From positions 799,435 to 863,434 of the forward strand of contig NZ_FZOF01000001.1 in NCBI RefSeq assembly GCF_900188405.1: a stretch of DNA of 64,000 bases, read 5' to 3'. This document shows positions 46,366-54,841 of the stretch, one piece after another. A program made the position numbers and the translations under genes. Below the pieces are notes generated by a model. It searched no databases and was not told the DNA's origin. It saw nothing but the letters and a program-made list of their open reading frames with translations. This DNA comes from Actinacidiphila glaucinigra (GTDB lineage Bacteria; Actinomycetota; Actinomycetes; Streptomycetales; Streptomycetaceae). Every line of letters starts with the position of its first letter. Position 1 is the first letter of the stretch.

Positions 46366-48963
46366 ATGGGGAACTCGGGGGACAACTTTGTGGGGCTTGG
46401 GGTGCCTGAACTCGTACTCGAACTGAACGGACGGACCTGGGCGCTCGATCCGGCCAGGTCGTACAGCCTCGGCCGCGATCCGCAGTCGGACGTCGTCCTC
46501 GACGACGCGCGGGTCTCCTGGCGGCACGCCACCATCCGTCGCGGCGAGCGCGGTTGGGTCGTCGAGGACCTCGGCAGCACGAACGGGACCTACGTTCAGG
46601 GCCAGCGCGTCCACGCCTACGACGTCGCCGCGGGAGCCACCGTCAACCTCGGCAACGCCACCGACGGCCCGCGGCTGAGCTTCAGCGGTGGCGCCGCGGC
46701 CGGCGGTGACCTCTACAGCGCCGAGACCGCGCTGGCGAAACCGCAGCAGGGCCGCCGGTCCGGGCCCGCCGCGCCCGCGACACCGAACTCCGGCACCCCG
46801 CCGCGGCAGGGCGGCTGGGGGAACGGGTCGCCCGCCGCCCACGTGCCGCAGCCCTCGCCGGCCCCGCGTCCGGACCAGCGGAAGCCGCAGGCCCACATCC
46901 CGTCGCCGCACGGGCCGTCGGGCGCCGGCGCCGCGCCGCCCGTGTACGGCGACCGCAGCCCCACCACCTTCCACCACCTGGTGCTCGGCCGCGTCATGAA
47001 GATCGGCCGTGCCCTGGAGAACGACCTGGTCGTCTCCGACCTGCAGGTCTCCCGCTTCCACGCGGAGTTCAGGGCGCACCCCGACGGCCGCTACGAGATC
47101 GTCGACCTCGGCAGCCACAACGGCACATACGTCAACGGCCAGCCGATACAGCGTCATCTGCTGGGCCCCGAAGACATCGTGGGCGTCGGCCACTCCACCT
47201 TCCGGCTCGTGGGCGACCAGCTCGAGGAGTTCGTCGACACCGGCGAGATCTCCTTCTCCGCCCGCCGGCTCACCGTCCGCGTGCCGCAGGGCAGCACCAC
47301 CAAGACCATCCTCAACGACGTCTCCTTCGGCGTCCCCGAGAAGTCGCTGGTCGCCGTCATCGGCCCGTCCGGCTCCGGCAAGTCGACGCTGCTGCGCGCC
47401 CTGACCGGCTACCGCCCGGCCGAAGAGGGCGAGGTGCTGTACGACAGCCGCAACCTCTACAAGCAGTTCGCCGAGCTGCGGCAGCGCATCGGCCTCGTCC
47501 CGCAGGACGACATCCTGCACAAGGAGCTGACGATCCGCAGAGCCCTGCGCTACGCGGCCAAGCTCCGCTTCCCCGGCGACACCAAGGCCGCCGAGCGCGA
47601 GGCCCGCATCGACGAGGTGCTGCGCGAACTCAAGCTGGACGTCCACGCCGACAAGCGCGTCACCTCGCTCTCCGGTGGCCAGCGCAAGCGGGTCTCCGTC
47701 GCCCTGGAGCTGCTCACCAAGCCCTCGCTGATCTTCCTGGACGAGCCCACCTCCGGCCTCGACCCGGGCATGGACCGCGACGTCATGAAGCTGCTGCGCG
47801 GACTCGCCGACGACGGCCGCACCGTGCTCGTCGTGACCCACTCGGTGGCCGAACTCGCCCTGTGCGACAAGCTGCTGGTGATGGCGCCGGGCGGCGCCGT
47901 GGCGTACTTCGGCCCGCCCGAGGAGGCGCTGAACTTCTTCGGCTACGAAACCTGGGCCGACGTCTTCTCCGCCTTCGAGAACTACCGCGACTACGACTGG
48001 TCCGGCCGCTGGCGCGGCTCCCAGCACTACCAGATCTACGCCGCGGACCTGGACGCGGTCGCCCCGCAGTCCGTAGGCGCGGCCCCGCAGCGGGCCAAGC
48101 CGCCCAAGCCGCAGAGCTGGCCGGCGCAGTTCGTCACCCTCGTCCGCCGCTATCTGTCGGTGATCGCCTCCGACCGGGGCTTCATGGCGCTGATGGTGAT
48201 CCTCCCGGCCGTCCTCGGCCTGGTGAGCGTGGTCATCCCGGCGAAGTTCGGACTGGCGCCGTCCGGCGAGGCGGGCAAGTTCAACACCGACGCCGGCACC
48301 ATCATGCTGATCATCGCGGTCGGCGCCTGCTTCTCGGGCGCCGCCAACTCGGTGCGCGAGCTGATCAAGGAACGGGTGATCTACGAACGGGAACGCGCCA
48401 CCGGCCTGTCCCGCTCCGCGTACCTGCTCTCCAAGGTCTTCGTGCTCGGCCTGATCAGCGCCCTGCAGGGCGTCATCATCTGCGCCATCGGGCTGTCGGT
48501 GCGCAAGCTCCCCGAAGAGGGCCTGATCGTCAAGGGCTTCCCGGCCGCGGAGATCACCCTGGTGGTCATCGCGCTGGGCTTCACCTCCATGATGTTCGGC
48601 CTGGTCATCTCCTCCCTCGTGAAGACCGCCGAGAAGACCATGCCCCTGCTGGTGATGTTCGCGATCGTCCAGGTCGTCTTCACCGGTGTCCTGTTCCAGA
48701 TCTTCGGCACCGTCGGCCTGGAGCAGGTGGCCTGGCTGATGCCGTCCCGCTGGGCCGTCGGCGCCGCCGGCGCCACCCTGGACCTCGGGCACATCATGCC
48801 GCCGTGGGACCCGGCCAAGCCCGACAACCTCGACCCGCTGTGGGAGCACTCGGCGAGCCAGTGGGGCTTCGACATGGCGATCCTGCTCGGCATCGCCCTC
48901 GTCTGCGGCATCCTCGTGCTGCGGCTGCTGCGCCGCCACGAGCCGGAGGTCATGCGCAAGTAG
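46366..48963 (+). CDS. FHA domain-containing ABC transporter (fused ATPase-permease)
   Basis: 865 aa. FHA domain 1 at about 15-100 (SYSLGRDPQSDVVLDDARVS, DLGSTNGTYV), a Pro/Gly linker, FHA domain 2 at about 200-275 (KIGRALENDLVVSDLQVS, DLGSHNGTYV). The ABC ATPase at about 305-520 has Walker A GPSGSGKST, signature LSGGQRKRV and Walker B LIFLDEPTSGLD. An ABC-2 type permease with about six helices occupies 590-865. Architecture resembles mycobacterial Rv1747, whose FHA domains bind phosphothreonine from Ser/Thr kinases such as PknF. The transported substrate is unknown here. An additional kinase gene is not in the window. Confidence 0.93.
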   Translation: MGNSGDNFVGLGVPELVLELNGRTWALDPARSYSLGRDPQSDVVLDDARVSWRHATIRRGERGWVVEDLGSTNGTYVQGQRVHAYDVAAGATVNLGNATDGPRLSFSGGAAAGGDLYSAETALAKPQQGRRSGPAAPATPNSGTPPRQGGWGNGSPAAHVPQPSPAPRPDQRKPQAHIPSPHGPSGAGAAPPVYGDRSPTTFHHLVLGRVMKIGRALENDLVVSDLQVSRFHAEFRAHPDGRYEIVDLGSHNGTYVNGQPIQRHLLGPEDIVGVGHSTFRLVGDQLEEFVDTGEISFSARRLTVRVPQGSTTKTILNDVSFGVPEKSLVAVIGPSGSGKSTLLRALTGYRPAEEGEVLYDSRNLYKQFAELRQRIGLVPQDDILHKELTIRRALRYAAKLRFPGDTKAAEREARIDEVLRELKLDVHADKRVTSLSGGQRKRVSVALELLTKPSLIFLDEPTSGLDPGMDRDVMKLLRGLADDGRTVLVVTHSVAELALCDKLLVMAPGGAVAYFGPPEEALNFFGYETWADVFSAFENYRDYDWSGRWRGSQHYQIYAADLDAVAPQSVGAAPQRAKPPKPQSWPAQFVTLVRRYLSVIASDRGFMALMVILPAVLGLVSVVIPAKFGLAPSGEAGKFNTDAGTIMLIIAVGACFSGAANSVRELIKERVIYERERATGLSRSAYLLSKVFVLGLISALQGVIICAIGLSVRKLPEEGLIVKGFPAAEITLVVIALGFTSMMFGLVISSLVKTAEKTMPLLVMFAIVQVVFTGVLFQIFGTVGLEQVAWLMPSRWAVGAAGATLDLGHIMPPWDPAKPDNLDPLWEHSASQWGFDMAILLGIALVCGILVLRLLRRHEPEVMRK

Positions 48964-48977
48964 CGGCCCCCGCGTAC

Positions 48978-49031
48978 GCATACGGAAGGCGGCGGCTCCC
49001 CCGGGGTGGGGAACCGCCGCCTTCCGTATGC
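48978..49031. terminator. Bidirectional terminator, 18-bp perfect stem
   Basis: Arms 48978-48995 and 49014-49031 are perfect complements (GCATACGGAAGGCGGCGG and its reverse complement), with an 18-nt loop rich in C and G that can pair further. Lies between the convergent FHA-ABC and transglycosylase genes. Confidence 0.85.
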
Positions 49032-49053
49032 CGTGCGCCCTGCGCGCGCCGGC

Positions 49054-49791
49054 TCAGTACCAGTGGTTGGCCTGCCAGAACGACCAGGCGCCGCAGGGGC
49101 TGCCGTAGCGCTCGTTCATGTAGTCCAGACCCCACTTGATCTGCGTGGCCGGATTGGTGCGCCAGTCGGCGCCCGCGGAGGCCATCTTGGCGCCCGGCAG
49201 CGCCTGGACCAGGCCGTACGCGCCGGAGGACGGGTTGACCGCGTAGGGGTTCCAGGTGCTCTCGTGCATCACGATGCTGGAGAAGCACTGGAACTGGGCC
49301 GCGTCGCCGATGATCTGCTGCGCCATCTGCTGCGGGGTGCCGGACGGCGCGGCGGGCGCCTGCGGGGCGGCCGCGCGCGGAGCGGAACGCGAGTTCTCCT
49401 GCCGCTGCTGCGGGACGAGGGCCTTGCGCTCATGGCTGCGGTTCGCCGCCTGCCGCTCCTGCCGGCGCGCCTCGTCAGCGGCCTTGCGCGCCCGCTCCTG
49501 CGCCTGGCGCTCGCGCACCACGGCCTGGTGGGCGACATGGGCGGCGTGCTGCTTCGCGAGCACCTTGCGGTGCGCGACGTGGGCGGCGTGCGCGGCGTGC
49601 TGCTCGGCCGCGGCGGCGCGCGCCCGCTCCGCGACCGACTCCGCCGCCTTGCCGGAGGCCTGCGCCGTCCCGCTGGTCCCGGTCACACCGGTGATGGCCA
49701 GGACGCCCACACCGGCCGCGGCGATGCCTGCGGCGGAGAACTTGTGGGCCTTGGTCAGACGGTCGAACTTCGGGATCGTCGGGAGCTGCAT
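49054..49791 (-). CDS. Secreted lytic transglycosylase-like protein with Ala/His-rich coil
   Basis: 245 aa. N-terminal export signal (about residues 1-46, ending ATGTAQASG-like). A long charged Ala/His/Arg/Gln-rich section (about 50-140, with HAAHAAHVAHRKVLAKQHAA-type repeats) is probably a coiled stalk. The C-terminal SLT-like domain has SSIVMHESTWNPYAVNPSSG with a likely catalytic Glu in HEST, and ends ACGWQANHWY-like. It should act on peptidoglycan. The upstream region carries two GTAGTARTGGGYGGG direct repeats. Confidence 0.88.
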   Translation of the reverse strand: MQLPTIPKFDRLTKAHKFSAAGIAAAGVGVLAITGVTGTSGTAQASGKAAESVAERARAAAAEQHAAHAAHVAHRKVLAKQHAAHVAHQAVVRERQAQERARKAADEARRQERQAANRSHERKALVPQQRQENSRSAPRAAAPQAPAAPSGTPQQMAQQIIGDAAQFQCFSSIVMHESTWNPYAVNPSSGAYGLVQALPGAKMASAGADWRTNPATQIKWGLDYMNERYGSPCGAWSFWQANHWY

Positions 49792-50108
49792 GGGGGAGTG
49801 ACCTCTTCCATTCGGCTGCGCTCCACTCCGCCCTCGGGGGCAAGGAGAAGCGCCGCATGTCGAACACGGCGCGGAGCGACCCGAGCATTCTTAGCCCCGG
49901 GAAATTCCCCAGCCAAACCCACCCATTACTACCCGAAGTCGTAGCCGCCGGACCGGCCGGGTACGGCACACGCCCTGCCTCCGGCCGATCCGGCCACCCC
50001 GCCCACTACTACGCGCCTTCGTACGTGATGTACGTCCTGTGCCCCGCCTCACAGGCGCGTCGCATACCGCGACCGCGCCGCGACGCCGCGTGGCGCCCGG
50101 CGGGGCGG
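49792..50108. other. 317-bp intergenic region upstream of the transglycosylase gene
   Basis: No gene seen. It carries two similar 15-bp direct repeats (49918-49932, 49998-50012; 13 of 15 match) that may bind a regulator. I looked for a c-di-AMP (ydaO) riboswitch, known before some Streptomyces cell-wall hydrolase genes, and saw no convincing match. Confidence 0.55.
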
Positions 50109-51167
50109 TCAGGGCAGCAGCAGGTTCACGTCCCCGAACTCGTGCCAGAGGTAACCCGCCCCCACCGCGGCGTCGTAGACCCGCTCCAGCAGCTCCCGCC
50201 CGGCCACCGCCTCCAGCATCAGCACATGCGACGCCGCCGGGTCGTGCAGCCCGGTCAGGAGGCCGTCCACCGTCCGTACTCCCCGCTCGGGGGTGACCAC
50301 CAGGTCCGTCCAGCCGCCCGCCGCCGCGACCCGCCCCCGTGCGTCGGCCGCCGTCTCCAGGGCGCGCACCGCGGTGGTGCCCACCGCCACCACCCGCCCG
50401 CCGCCCGCCCGGGCGGCGTTCACCAGCCACGCGGTGCTCTCCGGCACCGAGAACCGCTCCGGATACGGCGGCTCGTGCGCCTCGCCCGAGGACACCCCGG
50501 TGTGCAGCACCACCGGAGCGATCTGCACCCCCCGGCTCACCAGCGCCGTGACCAGCCCGGTCGTGAAGGGGCGGGCCGCGCTCGGCATCTCGGCCGAGCC
50601 GAGGCCGTCGGCCGACGGCAGCGAGAACACCGTCCGGTACGCCGCCGCCGGCTGGTCCCGCTCGGTGTACGCGTACCGGATCGGCCGCCCGTGCCGGTGC
50701 AGGAACGCCATCGCGTCCGCCACCGACGCCCGCGCCACCCACAGCCTCTCCCCGCAGGGGCTCAGCGGCTCCTGCGGGACCAGCCGCTCACCACCGGGCA
50801 GCGCCACCGCCACCCCCGCCGGGCCTCCCGTGCGCGGCCGGGTCGTGCCCCGCCCGTCGGGCGTCCGCAGCTCCACCACCCAGCGCCCGTCGTCCAGCAG
50901 CCCCGAGAAGTGCACCACCACCGGCGACTCCCCGAGCGTGGCGTCCACCGCCGCCGGCAGCGTCCGCGAGGTGTTCACCACGAGCACGTCCCCCGCCCGC
51001 AGCAGCTCCGGCAGGTCACCGAAGGCGTGGTGTGCGACCTCGCCCCCGGCCCGCCGCCCCACCAGCAACCGCACCCCGTCACGGCCCGCCGCCCCGCCGG
51101 CGCGTTGCTCCACCGGCACCCGCGCCGCCAGTTCCTCCGGCACCCTCAGCGCGTCCAGAGCGGTCAC
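50109..51167 (-). CDS. QueA-like S-adenosylmethionine:tRNA ribosyltransferase-isomerase
   Basis: 352 aa of the queuosine-synth family (PF02547-like). Conserved blocks: LRAGDVLVVNTSRTLPAAV, VHFSGLLDDGRWVVEL, RPIRYAYTERDQPAAAYRTVFSLP, and LHTGVSSGEAHEPPYPERF, plus VVAVGTTAVRALETAA near the C-terminus. True QueA adds epoxycyclopentane to preQ1-tRNA, but no queC/D/E/F or tgt gene lies nearby, so the reaction here is uncertain. It overlaps the upstream SDR gene by 4 bp (GTGA). Confidence 0.85.
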   Translation of the reverse strand: MTALDALRVPEELAARVPVEQRAGGAAGRDGVRLLVGRRAGGEVAHHAFGDLPELLRAGDVLVVNTSRTLPAAVDATLGESPVVVHFSGLLDDGRWVVELRTPDGRGTTRPRTGGPAGVAVALPGGERLVPQEPLSPCGERLWVARASVADAMAFLHRHGRPIRYAYTERDQPAAAYRTVFSLPSADGLGSAEMPSAARPFTTGLVTALVSRGVQIAPVVLHTGVSSGEAHEPPYPERFSVPESTAWLVNAARAGGGRVVAVGTTAVRALETAADARGRVAAAGGWTDLVVTPERGVRTVDGLLTGLHDPAASHVLMLEAVAGRELLERVYDAAVGAGYLWHEFGDVNLLLP

Positions 51168-51862
51168 CGCCCGGCCTCCAGCAGCGCCCGGGCCACGTAG
51201 CGGCCACTGGCCGCGCCGCCGTCGAGCAGCCCGAGCACGGCCGGCACCACGGTCGCGGGATCCGGACGCCCGTCCGCGTCCGGATCGTCGGGCACCGCCG
51301 CCGCGTACAGCTCGGTCCCCATGTCGCCCGGGTCCAGCCACCACACCCGCAGTTCCGGCTCCTCCGCCGCCAGCACCGCCGACAGCTGTTCCAGCGCCGC
51401 CTTGCTCGCGCCGTACCCTCCCCACGTGGGGTACGCCTCGACGGCGGCGTCCGAGCTGATGTTGAGCACCGCCCCCCGCCGCCGCTGCAGCAGCGGCAGA
51501 GCCTCCTGGACCAGGCCCAGCGCGGCCACCACATTGGTCTCCAGCGCCGCCCGCAGCCCCTCCAGCGGATGTCCGGACAGCGGTCGCAGCGGCTCGGCGC
51601 CCAGCGCGCTCGCGTTGTTCACCAGCAGGTCCAGCCCGCCGAACTCCCAGGCCGCCGCGACCAGGTCCACCCGGTGCCGTGGATCGGCGACGTCACCCGG
51701 CAGCGCGGCCACCCGGGTGCGGTCCGCCAGTTCCCCCTCCGCCTGCTTCAGCGCCCCGGCCGACCGCGCGTCGATCACCAGGTCCCAGCCCCGCTCCGCG
51801 AGCGCCCCGGCGAGGGCCCGACCCAGTCCCCGCGACGCTCCCGTGATGATTGCCACCGGCAT
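51164..51862 (-). CDS. SDR family NAD(P)-dependent oxidoreductase
   Basis: 232-aa classical SDR: ITGASRGLGRALAGAL, LLVNNASALG, ISSDAAVEAYPTWGGYGASKAAL with intact Ser, Tyr, Lys. Translationally coupled with the QueA-like gene (GTGA overlap), suggesting a joint function. The ATG at 51862 follows GGGAGG. The in-frame upstream extension lacks coding character. Confidence 0.88.
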   Translation of the reverse strand: MPVAIITGASRGLGRALAGALAERGWDLVIDARSAGALKQAEGELADRTRVAALPGDVADPRHRVDLVAAAWEFGGLDLLVNNASALGAEPLRPLSGHPLEGLRAALETNVVAALGLVQEALPLLQRRRGAVLNISSDAAVEAYPTWGGYGASKAALEQLSAVLAAEEPELRVWWLDPGDMGTELYAAAVPDDPDADGRPDPATVVPAVLGLLDGGAASGRYVARALLEAGR

Positions 51863-52038
51863 GACGTGTCCTCCCGCCGGCCGCCCGGCCCGTCGCCCGG
51901 CGGCTGCCCCCACCGTAGGAACGGCCCCGCCCCGGACACCTCGGCCGCCCGCAGCACGGGCGGGAGGAACTTCGCCCTAGGTCCACGGACGGGGGGAGGT
52001 CGGTCACGAGGCCGATCCCGCAGGCCCCGACCCGCCGG

Positions 52039-52044
52039 TACGGT
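52039..52044 (+). promoter_or_regulatory. -10 box of the histidine kinase gene (leaderless)
   Basis: TACGGT ends 6 nt before the ATG at 52051, with GAGATC between. The purine-rich GAGATC could be a weak ribosome-binding site, but the spacing is that of leaderless genes. Confidence 0.45.
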
Positions 52045-52050
52045 GAGATC

Positions 52051-53205
52051 ATGTCCAGCCGATCGTCCCGACGCGGCATCGAGGCGGTGAGTGCGGCCGT
52101 CCTCGCGATGAGCCGCCACCTGGAAGTGCGCGAGGTCCTGCAGACGATCGTCTCGTCCGCCCGCGAACTGCTCGAGGCCCAGTACGCGGCCCTGGGCGTG
52201 CCGGACGACCACGGCGGCTTCGCCCAGTTCGTCGTCGACGGCGTCAGCGACGAGCAGTGGAAGGCCATCGGCCCGCTGCCCCGGCAGCACGGCATCCTCG
52301 CCGCGATGCTCCACGAGGCCACCCCGCAGCGCCTGCGCGACGTCAAGAGCGACCCCCGCTTCGGCGGCTGGCCGTCCGCCCACCCCGACATGGCCGACTT
52401 CCTCGGCATGCCGGTGGTCGACGGCGACGAGATCCTCGGTGCCCTCTTCCTCGCCAACAAGCGCTGCGCCGCCGGTCCCCCGGAGGACCGCGGCGGTTTC
52501 ACCGAGGAGGACGAGGAACTGCTGCGCACCCTGGCCGCGCACGCCGCCATCGCCCTCACCAACGCCCGCCTGTACGAGCGCAGCCGCGAGCTGACCCTCG
52601 CCGGGGAACGGGCGCGGATCGCCCACGAGCTGCACGACGCCGTCTCGCAGAAGCTGTTCTCGCTGCGGCTGACCGCCCAGGCGGCCTCCGCCCTGGTGGC
52701 CCGCGATCCGGAACGCGCCCGCGAAGAGCTGCGGCAGGTCGCCGCCCTCGCCGCCGAGGCCGCCGACGAACTGCGCGCGGTCGTGGTCGAGCTGCGACCC
52801 GCCGCGCTGGACGAGGACGGCCTGCTGGCCACCCTGCGTACCCAGGTCGGCGTCCTGGACCGGGCGCACTCGGCGCGCGTCTCCTTCGGCCACCGCCACG
52901 TGCGGGCCTTGCCCGCCGCCCAGGAGGAGGCGCTGCTGCGGGTCGCCCAGGAAGCCCTGCACAACGCGCTGCGCCACGCGGACGCCAGCTCGGTGACGGT
53001 GCGCCTGGAGGGCCGGGGCAGGGGAGCGGTGCTCACGGTGCGCGACGACGGGCGGGGCTTCGACCCGTCCGCGGTGCGCCGTGCCGGCCGCCACCTGGGA
53101 CTGGTCTCGATGCGGGACCGGGCCGACGGGGTGGGCGGCGGGCTGACGGTGGATTCGGCGCCCGGCAGGGGCACCGTGATCGAGATGGAGGTGCCCGGTG
53201 GCTGA
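52051..53205 (+). CDS. GAF domain sensor histidine kinase (NarL-type HisKA_3)
   Basis: 384 aa, no membrane helix. A GAF domain spans about 25-170 (LLEAQYAALGVPDDHGGFAQF... FLGMPVVDGDEILGALFLAN). The HisKA_3 box is ERARIAHELHDAVSQ, with phosphoacceptor His in ELHD, and the ATPase has EALHNALRHA (N) and RDDGRGFD (G). It overlaps the response-regulator gene by 8 bp. GAF may sense a small molecule, heme or redox; DevS-type heme ligands cannot be claimed. Confidence 0.92.
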   Translation: MSSRSSRRGIEAVSAAVLAMSRHLEVREVLQTIVSSARELLEAQYAALGVPDDHGGFAQFVVDGVSDEQWKAIGPLPRQHGILAAMLHEATPQRLRDVKSDPRFGGWPSAHPDMADFLGMPVVDGDEILGALFLANKRCAAGPPEDRGGFTEEDEELLRTLAAHAAIALTNARLYERSRELTLAGERARIAHELHDAVSQKLFSLRLTAQAASALVARDPERAREELRQVAALAAEAADELRAVVVELRPAALDEDGLLATLRTQVGVLDRAHSARVSFGHRHVRALPAAQEEALLRVAQEALHNALRHADASSVTVRLEGRGRGAVLTVRDDGRGFDPSAVRRAGRHLGLVSMRDRADGVGGGLTVDSAPGRGTVIEMEVPGG

Positions 53206-53842
53206 CGGCCCCATTCGCGTCCTGCTGGTCGACGACCACCAAGTGGTCCGCCGAGGTCTGCGGACCTTCCTGGAGGTGCAGCCGGACATCGAGGTGGTGG
53301 GCGAGGCCGGGGACGGCGAGGAGTGCGTGGACCGCGCGGGGGAACTCGCGCCCGACGTGATCCTGATGGACGTCCGCATGCCCGGCGTCGACGGGATCGA
53401 GGCCCTGCGACGGCTGCGCGACAACGGCAGCAAGGCCCGCGTGCTGATCGTCACCAGCTTCACCGAGCAGCGCACGGTCGTCCCGGCCCTGCGCGCGGGC
53501 GCGGCCGGCTATGTCTACAAGGACGTGGACCCGGACGCGCTGGCCGGCGCGATCCGCTCGGTGCACGCCGGACACGTGCTGCTGCAGCCGGAGGTCGCCG
53601 ACGCCCTGCTCTCCCAGGAGGAGACGACCCCGGGCCAGGGCCGCGGGGGCACCCTCACGGAACGGGAGCGCGAGGTGCTGTCGCTGATCGCCGAGGGCCG
53701 TTCCAACCGGGAGATCGCCCGCGCCCTGGTGCTCTCGGAGAAGACCGTGAAGACCCATGTGTCGAACATCCTGATGAAGCTGGATCTCTCCGACCGCACC
53801 CAGGCGGCCCTGTGGGCGGTGCGGCACGGCATCGGCGGCTGA
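53198..53842 (+). CDS. LuxR/NarL family response regulator
   Basis: 214 aa. Receiver: VLLVDDHQVVRRGL, phosphoacceptor Asp in VILMDVRMPGVDG, conserved Thr/Lys in VTSFTEQ and GYVYKDVDP. The LuxR HTH is LTEREREVLSLIAEGRSN... KTVKTHVSNILMKL. Cognate to the overlapping histidine kinase (8-bp overlap). The regulon is not evident; nearby are two chaplins and the SDR/QueA-like pair. Confidence 0.93.
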   Translation: MADGPIRVLLVDDHQVVRRGLRTFLEVQPDIEVVGEAGDGEECVDRAGELAPDVILMDVRMPGVDGIEALRRLRDNGSKARVLIVTSFTEQRTVVPALRAGAAGYVYKDVDPDALAGAIRSVHAGHVLLQPEVADALLSQEETTPGQGRGGTLTEREREVLSLIAEGRSNREIARALVLSEKTVKTHVSNILMKLDLSDRTQAALWAVRHGIGG

Positions 53843-54044
53843 TCCCGCGACGCAGGTGAGCGGCACCCGACGGCGCCGAAGCCGGGGCACTTAGCGGTAG
53901 GACAAGCGGATCGTCTCGGTCCGGAGTGAGATTCATACCGTCGGGTGTATGTCGCCCGGATGGCGCAACCTGGGCGGGCGTGGGCCGTTTTCCATGGCGT
54001 GCTGCGGCGACTGCCGCGGCACCCATGCAAGGAGGGTCAAGAAC

Positions 54045-54293
54045 GTGAAGAACCTGCACAAGGCCGCAGCCGTCGCCATGGTCGCCGGGAGCCTCGCCAT
54101 GGTCGGCGCGGGTGCCGCCTCCGCCCACAGCGGTGGCGCGCAGGCCCACGGTGGCGCGAAGAACAGCCCCGGTGTGGTCTCGGGCAACGTGATCCAGGTG
54201 CCGGTGCACGTCCCGGTGAACGTCTGCGGCAACACCATCAGCGTCATCGGCCTGCTCAACCCGGCCATCGGGAACGTCTGCGTCAACCGCTGA
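54045..54293 (+). CDS. Short chaplin (Cys-containing)
   Basis: 82 aa: signal peptide about 1-27 (AAAVAMVAGSLAMVGAGAASA), then a single chaplin domain SPGVVSGNVIQVPVHVPVNV with two conserved Cys at 61 and 79 (NVCGNTISVIGLLNPAIGNVC). Secreted surfactant-amyloid that lowers surface tension and coats aerial hyphae and spores. GTG start after GGAGGG. An imperfect inverted repeat CATAC/GTATG about 100 bp upstream might be regulatory. Confidence 0.95.
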   Translation: MKNLHKAAAVAMVAGSLAMVGAGAASAHSGGAQAHGGAKNSPGVVSGNVIQVPVHVPVNVCGNTISVIGLLNPAIGNVCVNR

Positions 54294-54540
54294 CCCAGAA
54301 CGTCACCCCCCACGGCATGGCCGTGACCACCGGCCCCGGAGCGCCTCGCCGCCCCGGGGCCGGTCCGTTCGTGCTGACCACGGCGCCCTTCCGCACGGCA
54401 CCCGGCACGCCCCGGTGCCTCCCGCAGATTCCGCCGTACGGAGGTTTCCGGCGCCCTCCCCGTGTCAACGCCCCGGGCTCCGCGTTCCTCACAGTGCGGC
54501 TCCTCGAACCGGGCCGTGTCATCACAGGAGGAACAGTTTC

Positions 54541-54780
54541 ATGAACAGCGCCAAGAAGGCCGCCCTGATCATCGCCGCCGCCGGTGCGGCCGCCGCCGGT
54601 TCGGCCGGTACCGCGCTCGCCGAGTCCCACGCGGGTGCCGTGGCCGCCGGCTCGCCCGGTGTGCTCTCCGGCAACGTGATCCAGGTTCCGGTGAACATCC
54701 CGGTCAACCTCTGCGGCAACACCATCGACGCGGTCGGCATCCTGAACCCGGCGATCGGCAACGTCTGCTTCAACCACTGA
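54541..54780 (+). CDS. Short chaplin (second copy)
   Basis: 79 aa. Signal peptide about 1-27 (ALIIAAAGAAAAGSAGTALA), then GSPGVLSGNVIQVPVNIPVN and Cys at 58 and 76. It is a paralogue of the preceding gene with a separate leader (247 bp gap), and AGGAGG upstream. It is followed by a very strong terminator. The pair differs in its His/Gly-rich linker, present only in the first copy. Confidence 0.95.
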   Translation: MNSAKKAALIIAAAGAAAAGSAGTALAESHAGAVAAGSPGVLSGNVIQVPVNIPVNLCGNTIDAVGILNPAIGNVCFNH

Positions 54781-54787
54781 CGTCGCA

Positions 54788-54827
54788 GGGAAGGCCCCGC
54801 GGACAGCGTCGTCCGCGGGGCCTTCCC
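54788..54827 (+). terminator. 17-bp perfect-stem terminator after the chaplins
   Basis: GGGAAGGCCCCGCGGAC (54788-54804) pairs with 54811-54827 around AGCGTC. It separates the chaplin gene from the convergent hypothetical gene and may act bidirectionally. Confidence 0.85.
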
Positions 54828-54841
54828 CGTTCCCGGCCGGC

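Noticed and set aside
46279..48981. 900-aa minus-strand frame
   Set aside because: Complete shadow of the FHA-ABC gene; composition Asp/Gly/His-rich as expected of antisense.
49792..50108. c-di-AMP (ydaO) riboswitch before the transglycosylase
   Set aside because: The region lacks the conserved core blocks; only direct repeats are seen.
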